Assembly (NCBI RefSeq): GCF_033366695.1
Contig: NZ_JAOBTQ010000001.1
Span: 682,001 to 746,000, forward strand
DNA: 64,000 nt
Direction: 5' to 3'
Source of the DNA: Streptomyces sp. SCL15-4
Lineage (GTDB): Bacteria > Actinomycetota > Actinomycetes > Streptomycetales > Streptomycetaceae
Shown here piece by piece: positions 41,854 to 49,843 of this stretch (the first letter of the stretch is position 1; the number at the start of each line of letters is the position of its first letter). The position numbers were made by a program, and so were the translations under genes. A model generated the notes under the pieces. That model had not been told where the DNA came from. It searched no databases and saw nothing but the letters and a program-made list of their open reading frames with translations.

Positions 41854-42025
41854 CTCCTACGCACACGTGAGGTGCGAAGGTTCCTTGAGGCTGATGCTCG
41901 CGGCTGAGCAGCCGGACCATTTCCTGTGGGCTCCAGTTTCTGCTCGCTGAGCGGCCTCTGGCTTGGTTGCCCTTGTGCGACCAACGCCCGTATGGGAAAG
42001 GGCGGGAGTATTCGACCTGAGCTCT

Positions 42026-42379
42026 CTACATTTGGTAGAACTCGGAGTGCTGCTCCGGCGGACGGAGTATGTGGAACATTGAATCGCTCGCGATTTTCTC
42101 CGGCGACCGATCGGTCAAAACAATCCTATTGACTTCATACCCTTTGGACTCTAGGAAACGCTGCACAGTCTTCTCGGGGTCGGCCTCGATCTGCTGACGT
42201 GTTTCGTCGTCAAGTTCGATGTTCAACTTGACGATCTCGAAGTCCCCTTCGCCGGTCCTTTCGACACTGCCCTGCAATCGTCCATCGGACATGAGAAACC
42301 TCCGCTTGACCAGTGTCCCCTCTTTTCGAGCTTCACCCGTGGCCGTCAAGAGCGCAAGTTGGGACTGGTGGGCTCGCAT
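42026..42379 (-). CDS. Unknown 117-residue protein in mobile region
   Basis: Starts at the ATG at 42379; the in-frame extension to 42520 is possible. The sequence is mixed alpha/beta and charged: KEGTLVKRRFLMSDGRLQGS, then VERTGEGDFEIVKLNIELDD, then ETRQQIEADPEKTVQRFLES, KGYEVNRIVLTDRSPEKIAS. No membrane segment, no known motif. Codon usage is far less GC3-biased than in the chromosome around it. I do not recognise a family. Its 5' end is the source of the 27-nt repeat at the island edge. Confidence 0.6.
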   Translation of the reverse strand: MRAHQSQLALLTATGEARKEGTLVKRRFLMSDGRLQGSVERTGEGDFEIVKLNIELDDETRQQIEADPEKTVQRFLESKGYEVNRIVLTDRSPEKIASDSMFHILRPPEQHSEFYQM

Positions 42380-42389
42380 GTTGAGGTGT
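42363..42389. repeat. 27-nt direct repeat, right copy
   Basis: Overlaps the start codon of the 117-residue protein gene (minus strand). The left copy at 41412-41438 is probably a fragment left by duplication or recombination. Confidence 0.85.
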
Positions 42390-42596
42390 TGTGTAGTCCC
42401 AGATGAGATCGTTCCTGATGTCACCGTGCGTGTCGTCGGGGTCAGCCGCTCTAGGCGCCTCCGCTTCAGTGACCAGTCGAGCAGCCGTTTTGTGGCGTTA
42501 GCCATGGTCCCCGCCGACAACCGGGGCCGGAACTTGGAGGAAGTTTGACGGAACGTGCTGGCGAACTCATGACGTTTTGATAGCTGTTCTTTCCAG

Positions 42597-43016
42597 TCAA
42601 CTGACAGAGCGGCGATCGAGGATGACGCCTGCCACCAAGCACACCACTACCAAAGCGAGGTCGAAGACCAGCCAGGACACGCTGCCCTCGGCGATAATCT
42701 TTTGATGCCTGATGGAATTGAATTGAGCAATAGAAAGACCGATGAAGAGGTAGCCGGTTCGCTTTGCCCAATCTGCGAATACCTTGGCCTGGTCGCGTCC
42801 TGAAGTCGGCTTCATCTGCCTCACTGCGGCATCCACGTCTGCCTTCAGAATGCGTTCCTCTTGAGTTTGTCCACGTGCACGAGCGGCCAGTTCAGTGGCA
42901 TATCGTTCCACGGCCACGGTAAACGCTGCATGGGCCTCGTCGCTGCAGTCCGGGAGTGCCGTGTACCCAGTCGCAAAAACAGTAGAGGCCGCCGGCTGCT
43001 TCGCCCCCTCACTCAT
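42597..43016 (-). CDS. Unknown membrane protein, second of a coupled pair
   Basis: 139 residues. A soluble N-terminal part (AHAAFTVAVERYATELAARA, RGQTQEERILKADVDAAVRQ) is followed by two C-terminal transmembrane helices (AKRTGYLFIGLSIAQF and SWLVFDLALVVVCLVAGVIL) and a short basic tail. The ATG overlaps the stop of the upstream gene by 4 nt (ATGA), so the two are translationally coupled and may form a complex. No known family. Lower GC than neighbours outside the island. Confidence 0.65.
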   Translation of the reverse strand: MSEGAKQPAASTVFATGYTALPDCSDEAHAAFTVAVERYATELAARARGQTQEERILKADVDAAVRQMKPTSGRDQAKVFADWAKRTGYLFIGLSIAQFNSIRHQKIIAEGSVSWLVFDLALVVVCLVAGVILDRRSVS

Positions 43017-43450
43017 CGAGCCTCCCCGCTGCCCCTGTTGCGCCGACGGCGCAACCGTCCGTACGTTCCGGATGTCCAGTAGCGTCCGAACCAGCCAAGA
43101 GCTGCTGCTGCGAGTGCGTTGATGGCACCGAGGAGGACTGCGCTACCCGCGAAGCCACGTACGACGAGGTAGACGGTTGCCCCAAGGATGGCTAGTCCAG
43201 CAACAAGCACGAACAGCCTGTTGGCCAACGCAACGATCTTGGCAGCCGAGCGAGCGCGTGCCATCTCCGCGATTTCTTCGTGGACAAATCGCTGCTCCAG
43301 TTCAGCGATGCGGATAAGTCGGTCGGCTAGGGTCGGCGAGACTTCTTCCAAGCGTCGAAGATCCTCGGCTGACGGCATATGGCCAGAGCTGCGAAGAATC
43401 TCGATCTCCATTTCGTCGAGATCGGAATCTGAGTCGTCTCTGCTGGCCAT
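43013..43450 (-). CDS. DUF2335-like small membrane protein, first of a coupled pair
   Basis: 145 residues from the ATG at 43450. An acidic N-terminus (DDSDSDLDEMEIEILRSSGH) is followed by PSAEDLRRLEEVSPTLADRL and a helix with EQRFVHEEIAEMARARSAAK, then two membrane helices (LFVLVAGLAILGATVYLVVR and GSAVLLGAINALAAAALGWF) and a basic Arg-rich end. The helix-then-two-TM layout resembles DUF2335 membrane proteins, found mainly on mobile DNA. Coupled by ATGA overlap to the next membrane protein. Function unknown. Confidence 0.6.
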   Translation of the reverse strand: MASRDDSDSDLDEMEIEILRSSGHMPSAEDLRRLEEVSPTLADRLIRIAELEQRFVHEEIAEMARARSAAKIVALANRLFVLVAGLAILGATVYLVVRGFAGSAVLLGAINALAAAALGWFGRYWTSGTYGRLRRRRNRGSGEAR

Positions 43451-43655
43451 AGAGATGCTCCATCTGCGAGCGCAACGCCCGCTCCTCGCCCCTGGTAGGC
43501 ACGTCTCGCGATGCCTCAATCCTAAAGTGACCTTCGATAGCGCGCCTGGATCCGGTCTGCCATTCGGGTAAGTCACCTGCATTGAGGGTGCAGCCCCTCA
43601 GTCGGTCAGGATCGAGGTTGAAGGTGTTACGCGTTCCTGCAATGCAGCCCAGGCG

Positions 43656-45122
43656 TCACCGTGTGTGGTCGCCAGGAGCGTATCGGCTCCACGTTCCGCC
43701 AGCTTCGGTGACGAGGCGGGCGGCGGTCTTGTCGTGGTAGCCGAGGGCCCTCGCGATGACGGGGGCTGGGGCTTGGAGGACGAGCTGGCGGATCGCGGAG
43801 GTTCTGCCGCGCTGCGGAGGGACGCCGATCTCGCGCAGGTGGACCTGGAGGCTGACCGAGTTCATCGGCTGACCGGGCTGACGGCCAGGGAAGAGCCAGC
43901 AGGCACTTCTGCTGCTGGCGTAGGGCAGGTGCTGGCGGGAACGGAGGTAGGCCCGCATCAGCTCGGCGACGGGCTCTGGGAGGGGAGACGGTGGATCTCC
44001 CAGGGAGACAGCGACAGTGGTTTCGTCGTCGGTGACATCGTCGATGGTTAGGCGAACGATGCGGCTCACGGGCTGGGCATAGACGAGAACGAGCGCAGCA
44101 ACGATGCGGCTCCGCAGAGGCAAGGAGTCGTCGTTGAGGACCCGCCGAAGCATGGCAAGGCGGCGGTGCTGGTTCAGCGGCGCCTGGTCCTGGGTGATGA
44201 CTTGGGGCGGAAGGGTGAGGTTGGGCATCCGGCCCGTTTTCATGCACCAGCGAAGGAACGTCTGGGCTGGGCGCCGGGTGGCCAACTTCTCGGTGTGCCA
44301 GGCGTCGAGGTCGGCCTGCCGACAATGCTCGATGGTGCGGCCTCGGTCGGCGAGCCAGGCAAGGAAGGCGCCGGCCTGGGTGGTCTCCTGCTTGGCCTGG
44401 TGCGTCTGGGAGCGTCCCAGCGGCCCCTTCTCCGCCGTGGCCCGCAGTCGGCGCATCTGGTGCCAGGAGGCGAAGTGCCGGAGAAGCAGGTGGTGTTCGG
44501 GGTCCTCGATGGTGGCGAGACGTTCGGTCAGCCAGCGCTGATAGAGAAGGATTTGACGGTCGACGCGTGGCAGGACGCCGCTGTCCATCAGCAGGTCGCG
44601 CAGGTGGGTAACGGTTCGCCAGGGCCCTTCCTGATGCAGTCCTTCGTGAGTGAGTGGGATGGTGCCGGTGGCCAGGCCGCGCAGGAGACGGACGACGTTG
44701 GGGTTGCGGAGCCAAATCAGGCGGCTCTTGGGCCGGTCCATCTCCAGCAGGGCGGTGACCAGTGGTTGCAGCGGAAGCGCGACGTGCCCAGTGCCGTCGT
44801 CGAGGAGGCGGGCGAGTGTGTCGGCGAGGGTGCAGCGTTCGCAGAGACGCCCTCCGAGCAAGAGCCCCTCGAAGCCGCAACGGTCGCAGAAGAAGTCGCG
44901 GGTGATGCCCGCGCAATCGCGGCAGATCGGCGTGTCGGCGGTGTCCAGACCGGGCAGCAGCCGGTCGGCTCCGCAGTCGGGGCAGGAGCCGCGGACGCGC
45001 ATCGCGCGGTCGTAGCAGGCCCGGCAGATCGGGCCGTCCGACCACTCCGCCGACTTCGCCGCTCGACGGCCGCAGCGTGCGCAGTTCCGGACATGCCACC
45101 GCTCGTACTCTTCCGGCGTCAT
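43656..45122 (-). CDS. Zinc-ribbon tyrosine-recombinase-like protein
   Basis: 488 residues. The N-terminus has six CxxC pairs in ~95 residues (CARC, CRAC, CPDC, CRDC, CDRC, CERC), enough for three zinc ribbons. The C-terminal ~180 residues follow the tyrosine-recombinase fold: RIVAALVLVYAQPVSRIVRL (with the box I Arg), then RGRTSAIRQLVLQAPAPVIA, RALGYHDKTAARLVTEAGGT and WSRYA with a candidate Tyr. The H-x-x-R motif reads T-x-x-R, so catalytic competence is doubtful and it may be an accessory protein. It is the third gene of a coupled trio, its ATG overlapping the stop of the small HTH gene. Confidence 0.7.
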   Translation of the reverse strand: MTPEEYERWHVRNCARCGRRAAKSAEWSDGPICRACYDRAMRVRGSCPDCGADRLLPGLDTADTPICRDCAGITRDFFCDRCGFEGLLLGGRLCERCTLADTLARLLDDGTGHVALPLQPLVTALLEMDRPKSRLIWLRNPNVVRLLRGLATGTIPLTHEGLHQEGPWRTVTHLRDLLMDSGVLPRVDRQILLYQRWLTERLATIEDPEHHLLLRHFASWHQMRRLRATAEKGPLGRSQTHQAKQETTQAGAFLAWLADRGRTIEHCRQADLDAWHTEKLATRRPAQTFLRWCMKTGRMPNLTLPPQVITQDQAPLNQHRRLAMLRRVLNDDSLPLRSRIVAALVLVYAQPVSRIVRLTIDDVTDDETTVAVSLGDPPSPLPEPVAELMRAYLRSRQHLPYASSRSACWLFPGRQPGQPMNSVSLQVHLREIGVPPQRGRTSAIRQLVLQAPAPVIARALGYHDKTAARLVTEAGGTWSRYAPGDHTR

Positions 45123-45451
45123 CGCTCAGCCCTCGGCGTCAGCCGGACCCGTGTGGGTCGGCGGGCGGCGAGGTTGATCGGCGCCTCTTCGCCGGCGGCG
45201 CGACGGGCTGGGAGGTTCTGGGCCGAGGTGGCGATCAGGTCGGTGGGCGTGCAGTCGAGGATGTCGCAGAGGGTGGCCAGCACCGGCAGGGACAGCCGTT
45301 CCGGGGTGCCGGAGACCAGACGGTGGACCTGGGAAGAGGAGAGCGTGATGCCGCGTTCGGTCAGGTGCGGCATCAGCTCAGCGACGGTGAACATGCCGCG
45401 GGCGGCCATCAGCTCGCGCAGGCGCCACCGGTAGCTGATCTGGCGTGGCAT
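45119..45451 (-). CDS. Small XRE-family HTH regulator of the recombinase trio
   Basis: 110 residues from the ATG at 45451. The Cro/CI-type HTH occupies residues ~8-70: LRELMAARGMFTVAELMPHL, TERGITLSSSQVHRLVSGTP, LPVLATLCDILDCTPTDLIA. The tail is Arg/Ala-rich. It overlaps both neighbours: start inside the integrase stop (ATGA) and stop inside the next start. Probably represses the trio or chooses between excision and integration, perhaps through the CGCATC-N-GATGCG palindromes in front of the integrase gene. Confidence 0.78.
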   Translation of the reverse strand: MPRQISYRWRLRELMAARGMFTVAELMPHLTERGITLSSSQVHRLVSGTPERLSLPVLATLCDILDCTPTDLIATSAQNLPARRAAGEEAPINLAARRPTRVRLTPRAER

Positions 45452-46569
45452 CAGGAAGTCCTTCCCGGCCGCAGAGCGGCCTCGATGGTGGCGTCCAGGA
45501 CGCGACGCAGGGAGCGTGTGCGAAAGTCGGAGGAGACGCAGGTGTAGATCGCGGTGGTGGAGGCGTGGTCGTGGCCGACCTGCTGTTGGACGAACAGCGG
45601 GTCGTGGCCGTCCTCGATCAGGTGGGTGATGTAGGACCTGCGCAGCGAGTGAAACTCCAGCGCGGGGTCCAGGCCGACGGCGTCCCGGTAGGCGGCGAAG
45701 CGGGAGTCCAGCCGCTGGACCCCGATCCGCGGGCCTCTCTCGGACGGCCAGAGGGCCCGGCTGGTCGAATGACGCATCCCAGGCCGGACCTCGCTGATCC
45801 ATTCCCCGATCGTGCCTGGTGTCCAGTGCCAGACAGTCAGCACACTGCGACGCTTGGGCGGCGACCCCTTCTTGGCCTTGCCGTAGCGGACCAGCAGGGT
45901 GCCGTACTCGCCGAACTCCCGGCCTTCTGGATTGCGGCCGAAGTCGGTGAGATCCAGCATCCGGGTCTCGTTGCGTCGCAGGCCGTAGGCGTACGCAACC
46001 TTGAACAAGGCGGCGTCCCGGAAGGCTGGCAACCAGCCCTTGCGGCCCTTGCCGCGAACGCGCAGCACCTCCTCGTCGGCGTGGTCGAAGAACGCCTCCA
46101 GCTCGGACTTGGTGAACGCTCGGCGTTCCGGCTCGCCCTCGGCCTCGTCGGCGTGCGTCGCAGCGTTCCAGTCATAGACGACCTGGACCGGGTGGGTACC
46201 GAAGTGCCGCAGGCACTCGTCACTCCAGCCGTAGGCCGGGTTGGTCAGGAAGTCACAAAACTGACGCACGGAGCCCTGGTAGTTGCGCAGGGTGGAGCGG
46301 ACGCAGCCGTGCACGGCCCGCAGATCGGCCGACCATTCGTCGACGTGCTGCGGCGTCCACTGCCACGGCATCGCATCGGCATGCCGGGTGAAGGCGCGGA
46401 CCGTGCGTTCCTGATCACCGACGTACCCCGGCGAGAGATTCCGGGCGAGCTGCTGGTTGCGCCAGCCCTTGATCATCGCCTCGAAGACCAGCTCGTCCGG
46501 CCGCAGCAACGGCAGACCGTCCACCAAGTGCAGCCGAGCAGACCCTGGAACGAGACCGTCTCCACCCAT
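45451..46569 (-). CDS. Tyrosine recombinase / integrase
   Basis: 372 residues. N-terminal SAM-like core-binding domain (YVGDQERTVRAFTRHADAMP onward) and a complete catalytic domain: Arg in YAYGLRRNETRML, H-x-x-R as EFHSLRRSYITHLI, GHDHASTTAIYTCV with box II His and the nucleophile Tyr. It should be active. First gene of the coupled trio; its upstream region carries three CGCATC-N-GATGC palindromes. Similar integrase / HTH / recombinase trios occur in actinobacterial mobile DNA. Confidence 0.85.
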   Translation of the reverse strand: MGGDGLVPGSARLHLVDGLPLLRPDELVFEAMIKGWRNQQLARNLSPGYVGDQERTVRAFTRHADAMPWQWTPQHVDEWSADLRAVHGCVRSTLRNYQGSVRQFCDFLTNPAYGWSDECLRHFGTHPVQVVYDWNAATHADEAEGEPERRAFTKSELEAFFDHADEEVLRVRGKGRKGWLPAFRDAALFKVAYAYGLRRNETRMLDLTDFGRNPEGREFGEYGTLLVRYGKAKKGSPPKRRSVLTVWHWTPGTIGEWISEVRPGMRHSTSRALWPSERGPRIGVQRLDSRFAAYRDAVGLDPALEFHSLRRSYITHLIEDGHDPLFVQQQVGHDHASTTAIYTCVSSDFRTRSLRRVLDATIEAALRPGRTS

Positions 46570-46590
46570 CCGCCATCACTCTCCGTCTAT

Positions 46591-46624
46591 CGCATCTGAC
46601 GCGAGGATTTCGCATCAGATGCGA
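46591..46624. promoter_or_regulatory. Paired CGCATC-N-GATGCG palindromes upstream of the integrase gene
   Basis: CGCATCTGACGCG (46591-46603) and CGCATCAGATGCG (46611-46623) have centres 20 bp apart, two helical turns. The outer arms TCGCATCTGA and TCAGATGCGA also form a larger perfect inverted repeat. 22 nt upstream of the integrase ATG. Likely operator or recombinase-arm sites. Confidence 0.65.
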
Positions 46625-46776
46625 CACGGGGGCGTCTTCGCAGTTCAATCGCTCGATGGAGTGAGACTCACAGACGCCCGCCGAGGAGACCGCTACCGTG
46701 GTTCCAAGGCCAACGCCCCTGGCCGGACCGCTTCCATACAGCCCTCGGCCCGCCTCCAGGACGGGTGCCGCCTATT

Positions 46777-46789
46777 CGCATCCGATGCA
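46777..46789. promoter_or_regulatory. Third copy of the CGCATC-N-GATGC palindrome
   Basis: CGCATCCGATGCA, one mismatch from the palindromes at 46591-46623, ~175 bp further from the integrase and close to where chromosomal codon usage resumes. Could mark the element edge or a second operator. Confidence 0.5.
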
Positions 46790-46842
46790 ATTGGCGTCAG
46801 TAGGAACATCGGTACAGCGGTTGACGCTGAGAACGATCATGG

Positions 46843-47094
46843 TCAGGGCGTGGGTGTGCCGACCCGGTTCTCGTACGCTCGGCGGCCCTTGCGCCGGGCC
46901 GGGACCGCGGGCAGACCCTGGCCGCCGTCGAGCGGCCGGCAGCGGGCGAGGAGCTGGCGGTGTACGGCGGGGACGGCGCTGACGCGCAGGGTGTAGCCCC
47001 GGACGCGCCGTACGGTCGTCCCCTGGTCGAGCGCGGCGCGCTCGACGGGCTCCAGCTCGGCGGTCCGGAGACAGTCCGCGACCTTGCCCGGCAT
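46843..47094 (-). CDS. Hypothetical protein, probably 5'-truncated or frameshifted
   Basis: 83 residues from the ATG at 47094 (MPGKVADCLRTAELEPVERA, LDQGTTVRRVRGYTLRVSAV, ARCRPLDGGQGLPAVPARRK). The frame stays open and protein-like upstream (AARPLPDHTAVKEDAPAPEL, PVTLD) but has no start codon before a TGA; an ATG at 47214 is in another frame. This suggests a small frameshift in a ~120-residue protein. No family assigned. It is downstream of the XRE regulator on the same strand and at the right side of the mobile region. Confidence 0.45.
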   Translation of the reverse strand: MPGKVADCLRTAELEPVERAALDQGTTVRRVRGYTLRVSAVPAVHRQLLARCRPLDGGQGLPAVPARRKGRRAYENRVGTPTP

Positions 47095-47244
47095 GTCGAG
47101 GGTGACCGGCAGCTCCGGGGCGGGCGCGTCTTCCTTGACGGCGGTGTGGTCGGGCAGGGGGCGGGCGGCGGCGGTGCGGATCGCTCGCCCTCGTTTGCCG
47201 ACAGGACCGTCATGGTGAGCGTGGGCGGAGTCGGCCGGGGATCA

Positions 47245-48123
47245 TCAGTCGCGCGAGTGTGGCGCGAGAGTCTGGGACGTGGCTGCCCAGGAGGCGAGGA
47301 GACTCAGGCTCTCCTCGGAGGCCGAGCCGGGTTCGGCGGTGTAGATGGTGAGTGTGAGACCGGGGGCGGCGGCCATCTCCAGGCCCTCGTAGGCGAGAAT
47401 GAGGTCGCCGACGGTGCGGTGGTGGAAACGCTTGGTGCCGGTGCCGTGATGGCGGACGTCGTGGGCGCCCCAGCGGGTGCGGAAGTCGTCGCTGCGGGTG
47501 GACAGCTCCCCGACGAGGTCGTGCAGGCCCTTGTCGCGGGGGTTGCGGCCGGCTTCGGTGCGCAGGATGGACACGGCGATGTCGGCGGCCTGCTCCCAGT
47601 CGGGGTAGAAGCGGCGCGAGGCGGGGTCGAGGAACTGGAAACGGGCCAGGTTCGCCTGGTTGCCGGCCGAGGCGTAGACGTCGGCGTAGAAGGCGCGGGC
47701 GAGTTCGTTGGCGGCGAGCAGGTCCATGCGGCCGTTGCGTACGAAGGCGGGGCCGGCGGTGACGGCGTCCAGGACCCATTGCAGGCTCCGGTGCGCCTTC
47801 CACTGGGCGGTGCGGCGCCGGGGGCGGGTAAGGGCGTCGGAGCCGTCGGCGGCGTGGGCGAGGTTGAGCAGGTGGGCGCGTTCGGCGTCGTCGAGCTGGA
47901 GCGCACGGGCGACGGCTTCGAGAACGGCCGGGGAGACGCCGGCGAGGTTGCCACGTTCCAGTTTGGCGTAGTACTCCACGCTCACATCGGCGAGTGCGGC
48001 GACCTCGCTGCGGCGCAGGCCCGGTACCCGCCGGCGGCTCCCGGAGGGCAGGCCGGCCAGCTCGGGGGTGATCTTGGCTCGCCGCGAGGTCAGGAACTCG
48101 CGGACCTCTGCTTGGTTGTCCAC
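47245..48123 (-). CDS. XRE-family regulator with MmyB-like ligand domain
   Basis: 292 residues. HTH: VREFLTSRRAKITPELAGLP, VPGLRRSEVAALADVSVEYY, AKLERGNLAGVSPAVLEAVA. MmyB-like domain: GPAFVRNGRMDLLAANELAR, DDFRTRWGAHDVRHH, ILAYEGLEMAAAPGLTLTIY. Same architecture as the protein at 7155-8051. It diverges from the alcohol dehydrogenase operon, and a 25-bp inverted repeat lies in its promoter, so it most likely represses that operon and itself. Confidence 0.88.
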   Translation of the reverse strand: MDNQAEVREFLTSRRAKITPELAGLPSGSRRRVPGLRRSEVAALADVSVEYYAKLERGNLAGVSPAVLEAVARALQLDDAERAHLLNLAHAADGSDALTRPRRRTAQWKAHRSLQWVLDAVTAGPAFVRNGRMDLLAANELARAFYADVYASAGNQANLARFQFLDPASRRFYPDWEQAADIAVSILRTEAGRNPRDKGLHDLVGELSTRSDDFRTRWGAHDVRHHGTGTKRFHHRTVGDLILAYEGLEMAAAPGLTLTIYTAEPGSASEESLSLLASWAATSQTLAPHSRD

Positions 48124-48154
48124 GCCTTCGACGGTACGTCCCGCCCGCGTCCAT

Positions 48155-48179
48155 AGGGATGTACTGGCGGTACACCCCT
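48155..48179. promoter_or_regulatory. 10-5-10 inverted repeat in the XRE / dehydrogenase gap
   Basis: AGGGATGTAC and GTACACCCCT, separated by TGGCG, match as inverted arms with one mismatch. It lies 31 nt upstream of the XRE start and 157 nt before the dehydrogenase ATG. Good candidate operator for the XRE protein. Confidence 0.55.
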
Positions 48180-48336
48180 CGATGGTGTCTCGCTGCCCGC
48201 GCGAAAAGCGGGTTGCCTGGATGACGTGGTGCTTTTCGCCTGGTCGTCACGACGGGATTTTGCACCTGGCCCTGCACTCGGCGACGGCCCCGGCCTTCGG
48301 GATCGCCCGCCCCCGGCACGCGAAGGAAGCTCATCT

Positions 48337-49353
48337 ATGCGCGGCGCAGTCATCCACGCCCCCGGCGATGTCCGCTTCGAGTCTCTGGACGACCCGAAGC
48401 TGCTTCACCCCACCGACGCGATCATCCGCACGGCTGTCACCTGCGTGTGCGGCTCCGACCTGTGGCCCTACCGCGGCGCCGAGCCGATCGGCGACCCGCA
48501 CCCGATGGGCCACGAGTACGTCGGCTTCGTCGAGGAGGTCGGCTCCGGGGTCACCGCGGTGAAGCCGGGACAGTTCGTCGTCGGCTCGTTCGCCACGTCC
48601 GACAACACCTGTGCGAACTGCAAGAACGGATTCCAGTCCAGCTGCCTGCACCGCGAGTTCATGTCCACCTGCCAGGCCGAGTACGTGCGCATCCCCCACG
48701 CCCAGGGCACCCTGGTCGCCACCGACGAGGTACCCGGCGAGGAACTGTGGCCCGGTCTGCTGGCCGTCTCCGATGTGATGGGCACGGGCTGGTGGGCCGC
48801 GGACGCCGCCGAGGTGGGGCCCGGCTCGACCGCCGTGGTCGTCGGCGACGGCGCGGTGGGCCTGTGCGCGGTGATTGCGGCGAAGGAGATGGGCGCGGAG
48901 CGCATCATCGCCATGTCGCGGCACGAGTCCCGGCAGAAGCTCGCCCGGGAGTTCGGTGCCACCGACATCGTCACCGGGCGTGGCGACGAGGGCGTTGCGG
49001 AGATCAAGGAGCTGACCGGCGGCATCGGCGCCGACAGCGTCCTGGAGTGCGTCGGCACGGCCCAGGCCATGAGCCAGGCCCTGCGCTCCGCCCGGCCCGG
49101 CGGCAACGTCGGCTTCGTCGGTGTCCCCCACGAGGTCGCCGTCGACGGGCAGGAGCTGTTCTTCTCCCACGTCGGCCTGCGCGGCGGTCCCGCCCCCGTA
49201 CGCCGGTATCTGCCCGACCTCATCGACCGCGTCCTCACCCGCCGGATCGACCCGGGCAAGGTCTTCGACCTCACCCTGCCCCTGGACCAGGTCGCCGAGG
49301 GCTACAAGGCCATGGACGAGCGCCGCGCCATCAAGACCCTCCTCACCCCCTGA
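48337..49353 (+). CDS. Zinc-dependent alcohol dehydrogenase (MDR family)
   Basis: 338 residues from the ATG at 48337. GroES-like domain with catalytic zinc ligands: Cys in TCVCGSDLWPYRG, GHEYVGFVEEVGSG; the structural-zinc loop is incomplete (TCANCKNGFQSSC has three Cys). Rossmann domain with GDGAVGLCAVIAAKEMGAER. Resembles the tdh/adh-type dehydrogenases that act on small alcohols, sugars or formaldehyde adducts. First gene of a plus-strand run with a cupin and SDRs. NAD(P) dependence is inferred from the fold. Confidence 0.9.
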   Translation: MRGAVIHAPGDVRFESLDDPKLLHPTDAIIRTAVTCVCGSDLWPYRGAEPIGDPHPMGHEYVGFVEEVGSGVTAVKPGQFVVGSFATSDNTCANCKNGFQSSCLHREFMSTCQAEYVRIPHAQGTLVATDEVPGEELWPGLLAVSDVMGTGWWAADAAEVGPGSTAVVVGDGAVGLCAVIAAKEMGAERIIAMSRHESRQKLAREFGATDIVTGRGDEGVAEIKELTGGIGADSVLECVGTAQAMSQALRSARPGGNVGFVGVPHEVAVDGQELFFSHVGLRGGPAPVRRYLPDLIDRVLTRRIDPGKVFDLTLPLDQVAEGYKAMDERRAIKTLLTP

Positions 49354-49379
49354 CCCCCTCCACCGCACAAGGAGCAACC

Positions 49380-49790
49380 GTGCAGATCACCCGCAGCTCG
49401 CTCGACACCGTCAAGGGCCCGGCCGACTGGTTCACCGGTGACGTCTACATCGACCCGGTCGCCGCCGCCCCCGCCCCCTCTCGGGTCACCGCCTCCCTGG
49501 TGCACTTCATGCCCGGCGCCCGCACCCACTGGCACCGCCACCCGCTGGGCCAGACCGTCTTCGTCACCGAAGGTGTCGGCCTGTGCCAGCGCCGCGGCGG
49601 TCCCGTAGAGGTCATCCGGCCTGGCGACCGGGTCCTGTTCGAGGCCGACGAGGAGCACTGGCACGGCGCCGCCCCGAACCGGCTGATGGTCCACGTGGCC
49701 ATCAACGAGGGCGACGACGACCACGCCGTCGTGCACTGGCTGAACCCGGTCACCGACGACGAGTACACCGCCGCCCCGGCCACCGGCTGA
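49380..49790 (+). CDS. Cupin-domain protein
   Basis: 136 residues from a GTG with AGGAG 6 nt upstream. Single cupin barrel: motif 1 is PGARTHWHRHPLGQTVFVTE (the H-x-H metal ligands), motif 2 is PGDRVLFEADEEHWHGAAP. Close in layout to the (R)-mandelonitrile-lyase / gamma-carboxymuconolactone-decarboxylase-associated cupins that travel with SDR and aldo-keto reductase genes. 26 nt after the alcohol dehydrogenase, so in its operon. The reaction is unknown. Confidence 0.85.
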   Translation: MQITRSSLDTVKGPADWFTGDVYIDPVAAAPAPSRVTASLVHFMPGARTHWHRHPLGQTVFVTEGVGLCQRRGGPVEVIRPGDRVLFEADEEHWHGAAPNRLMVHVAINEGDDDHAVVHWLNPVTDDEYTAAPATG

Positions 49791-49843
49791 CACTGCGGTC
49801 CGCCCGGCCCTGCGTCCGCACCGCCTCACCTGAAAGGCTCACC

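Noticed and set aside
41412..42389. The 27-nt repeats as attL/attR of an integrated element
   Set aside because: They enclose only ~950 bp and not the integrase, and the right copy is the natural start of a gene; a displaced duplicate explains them better.
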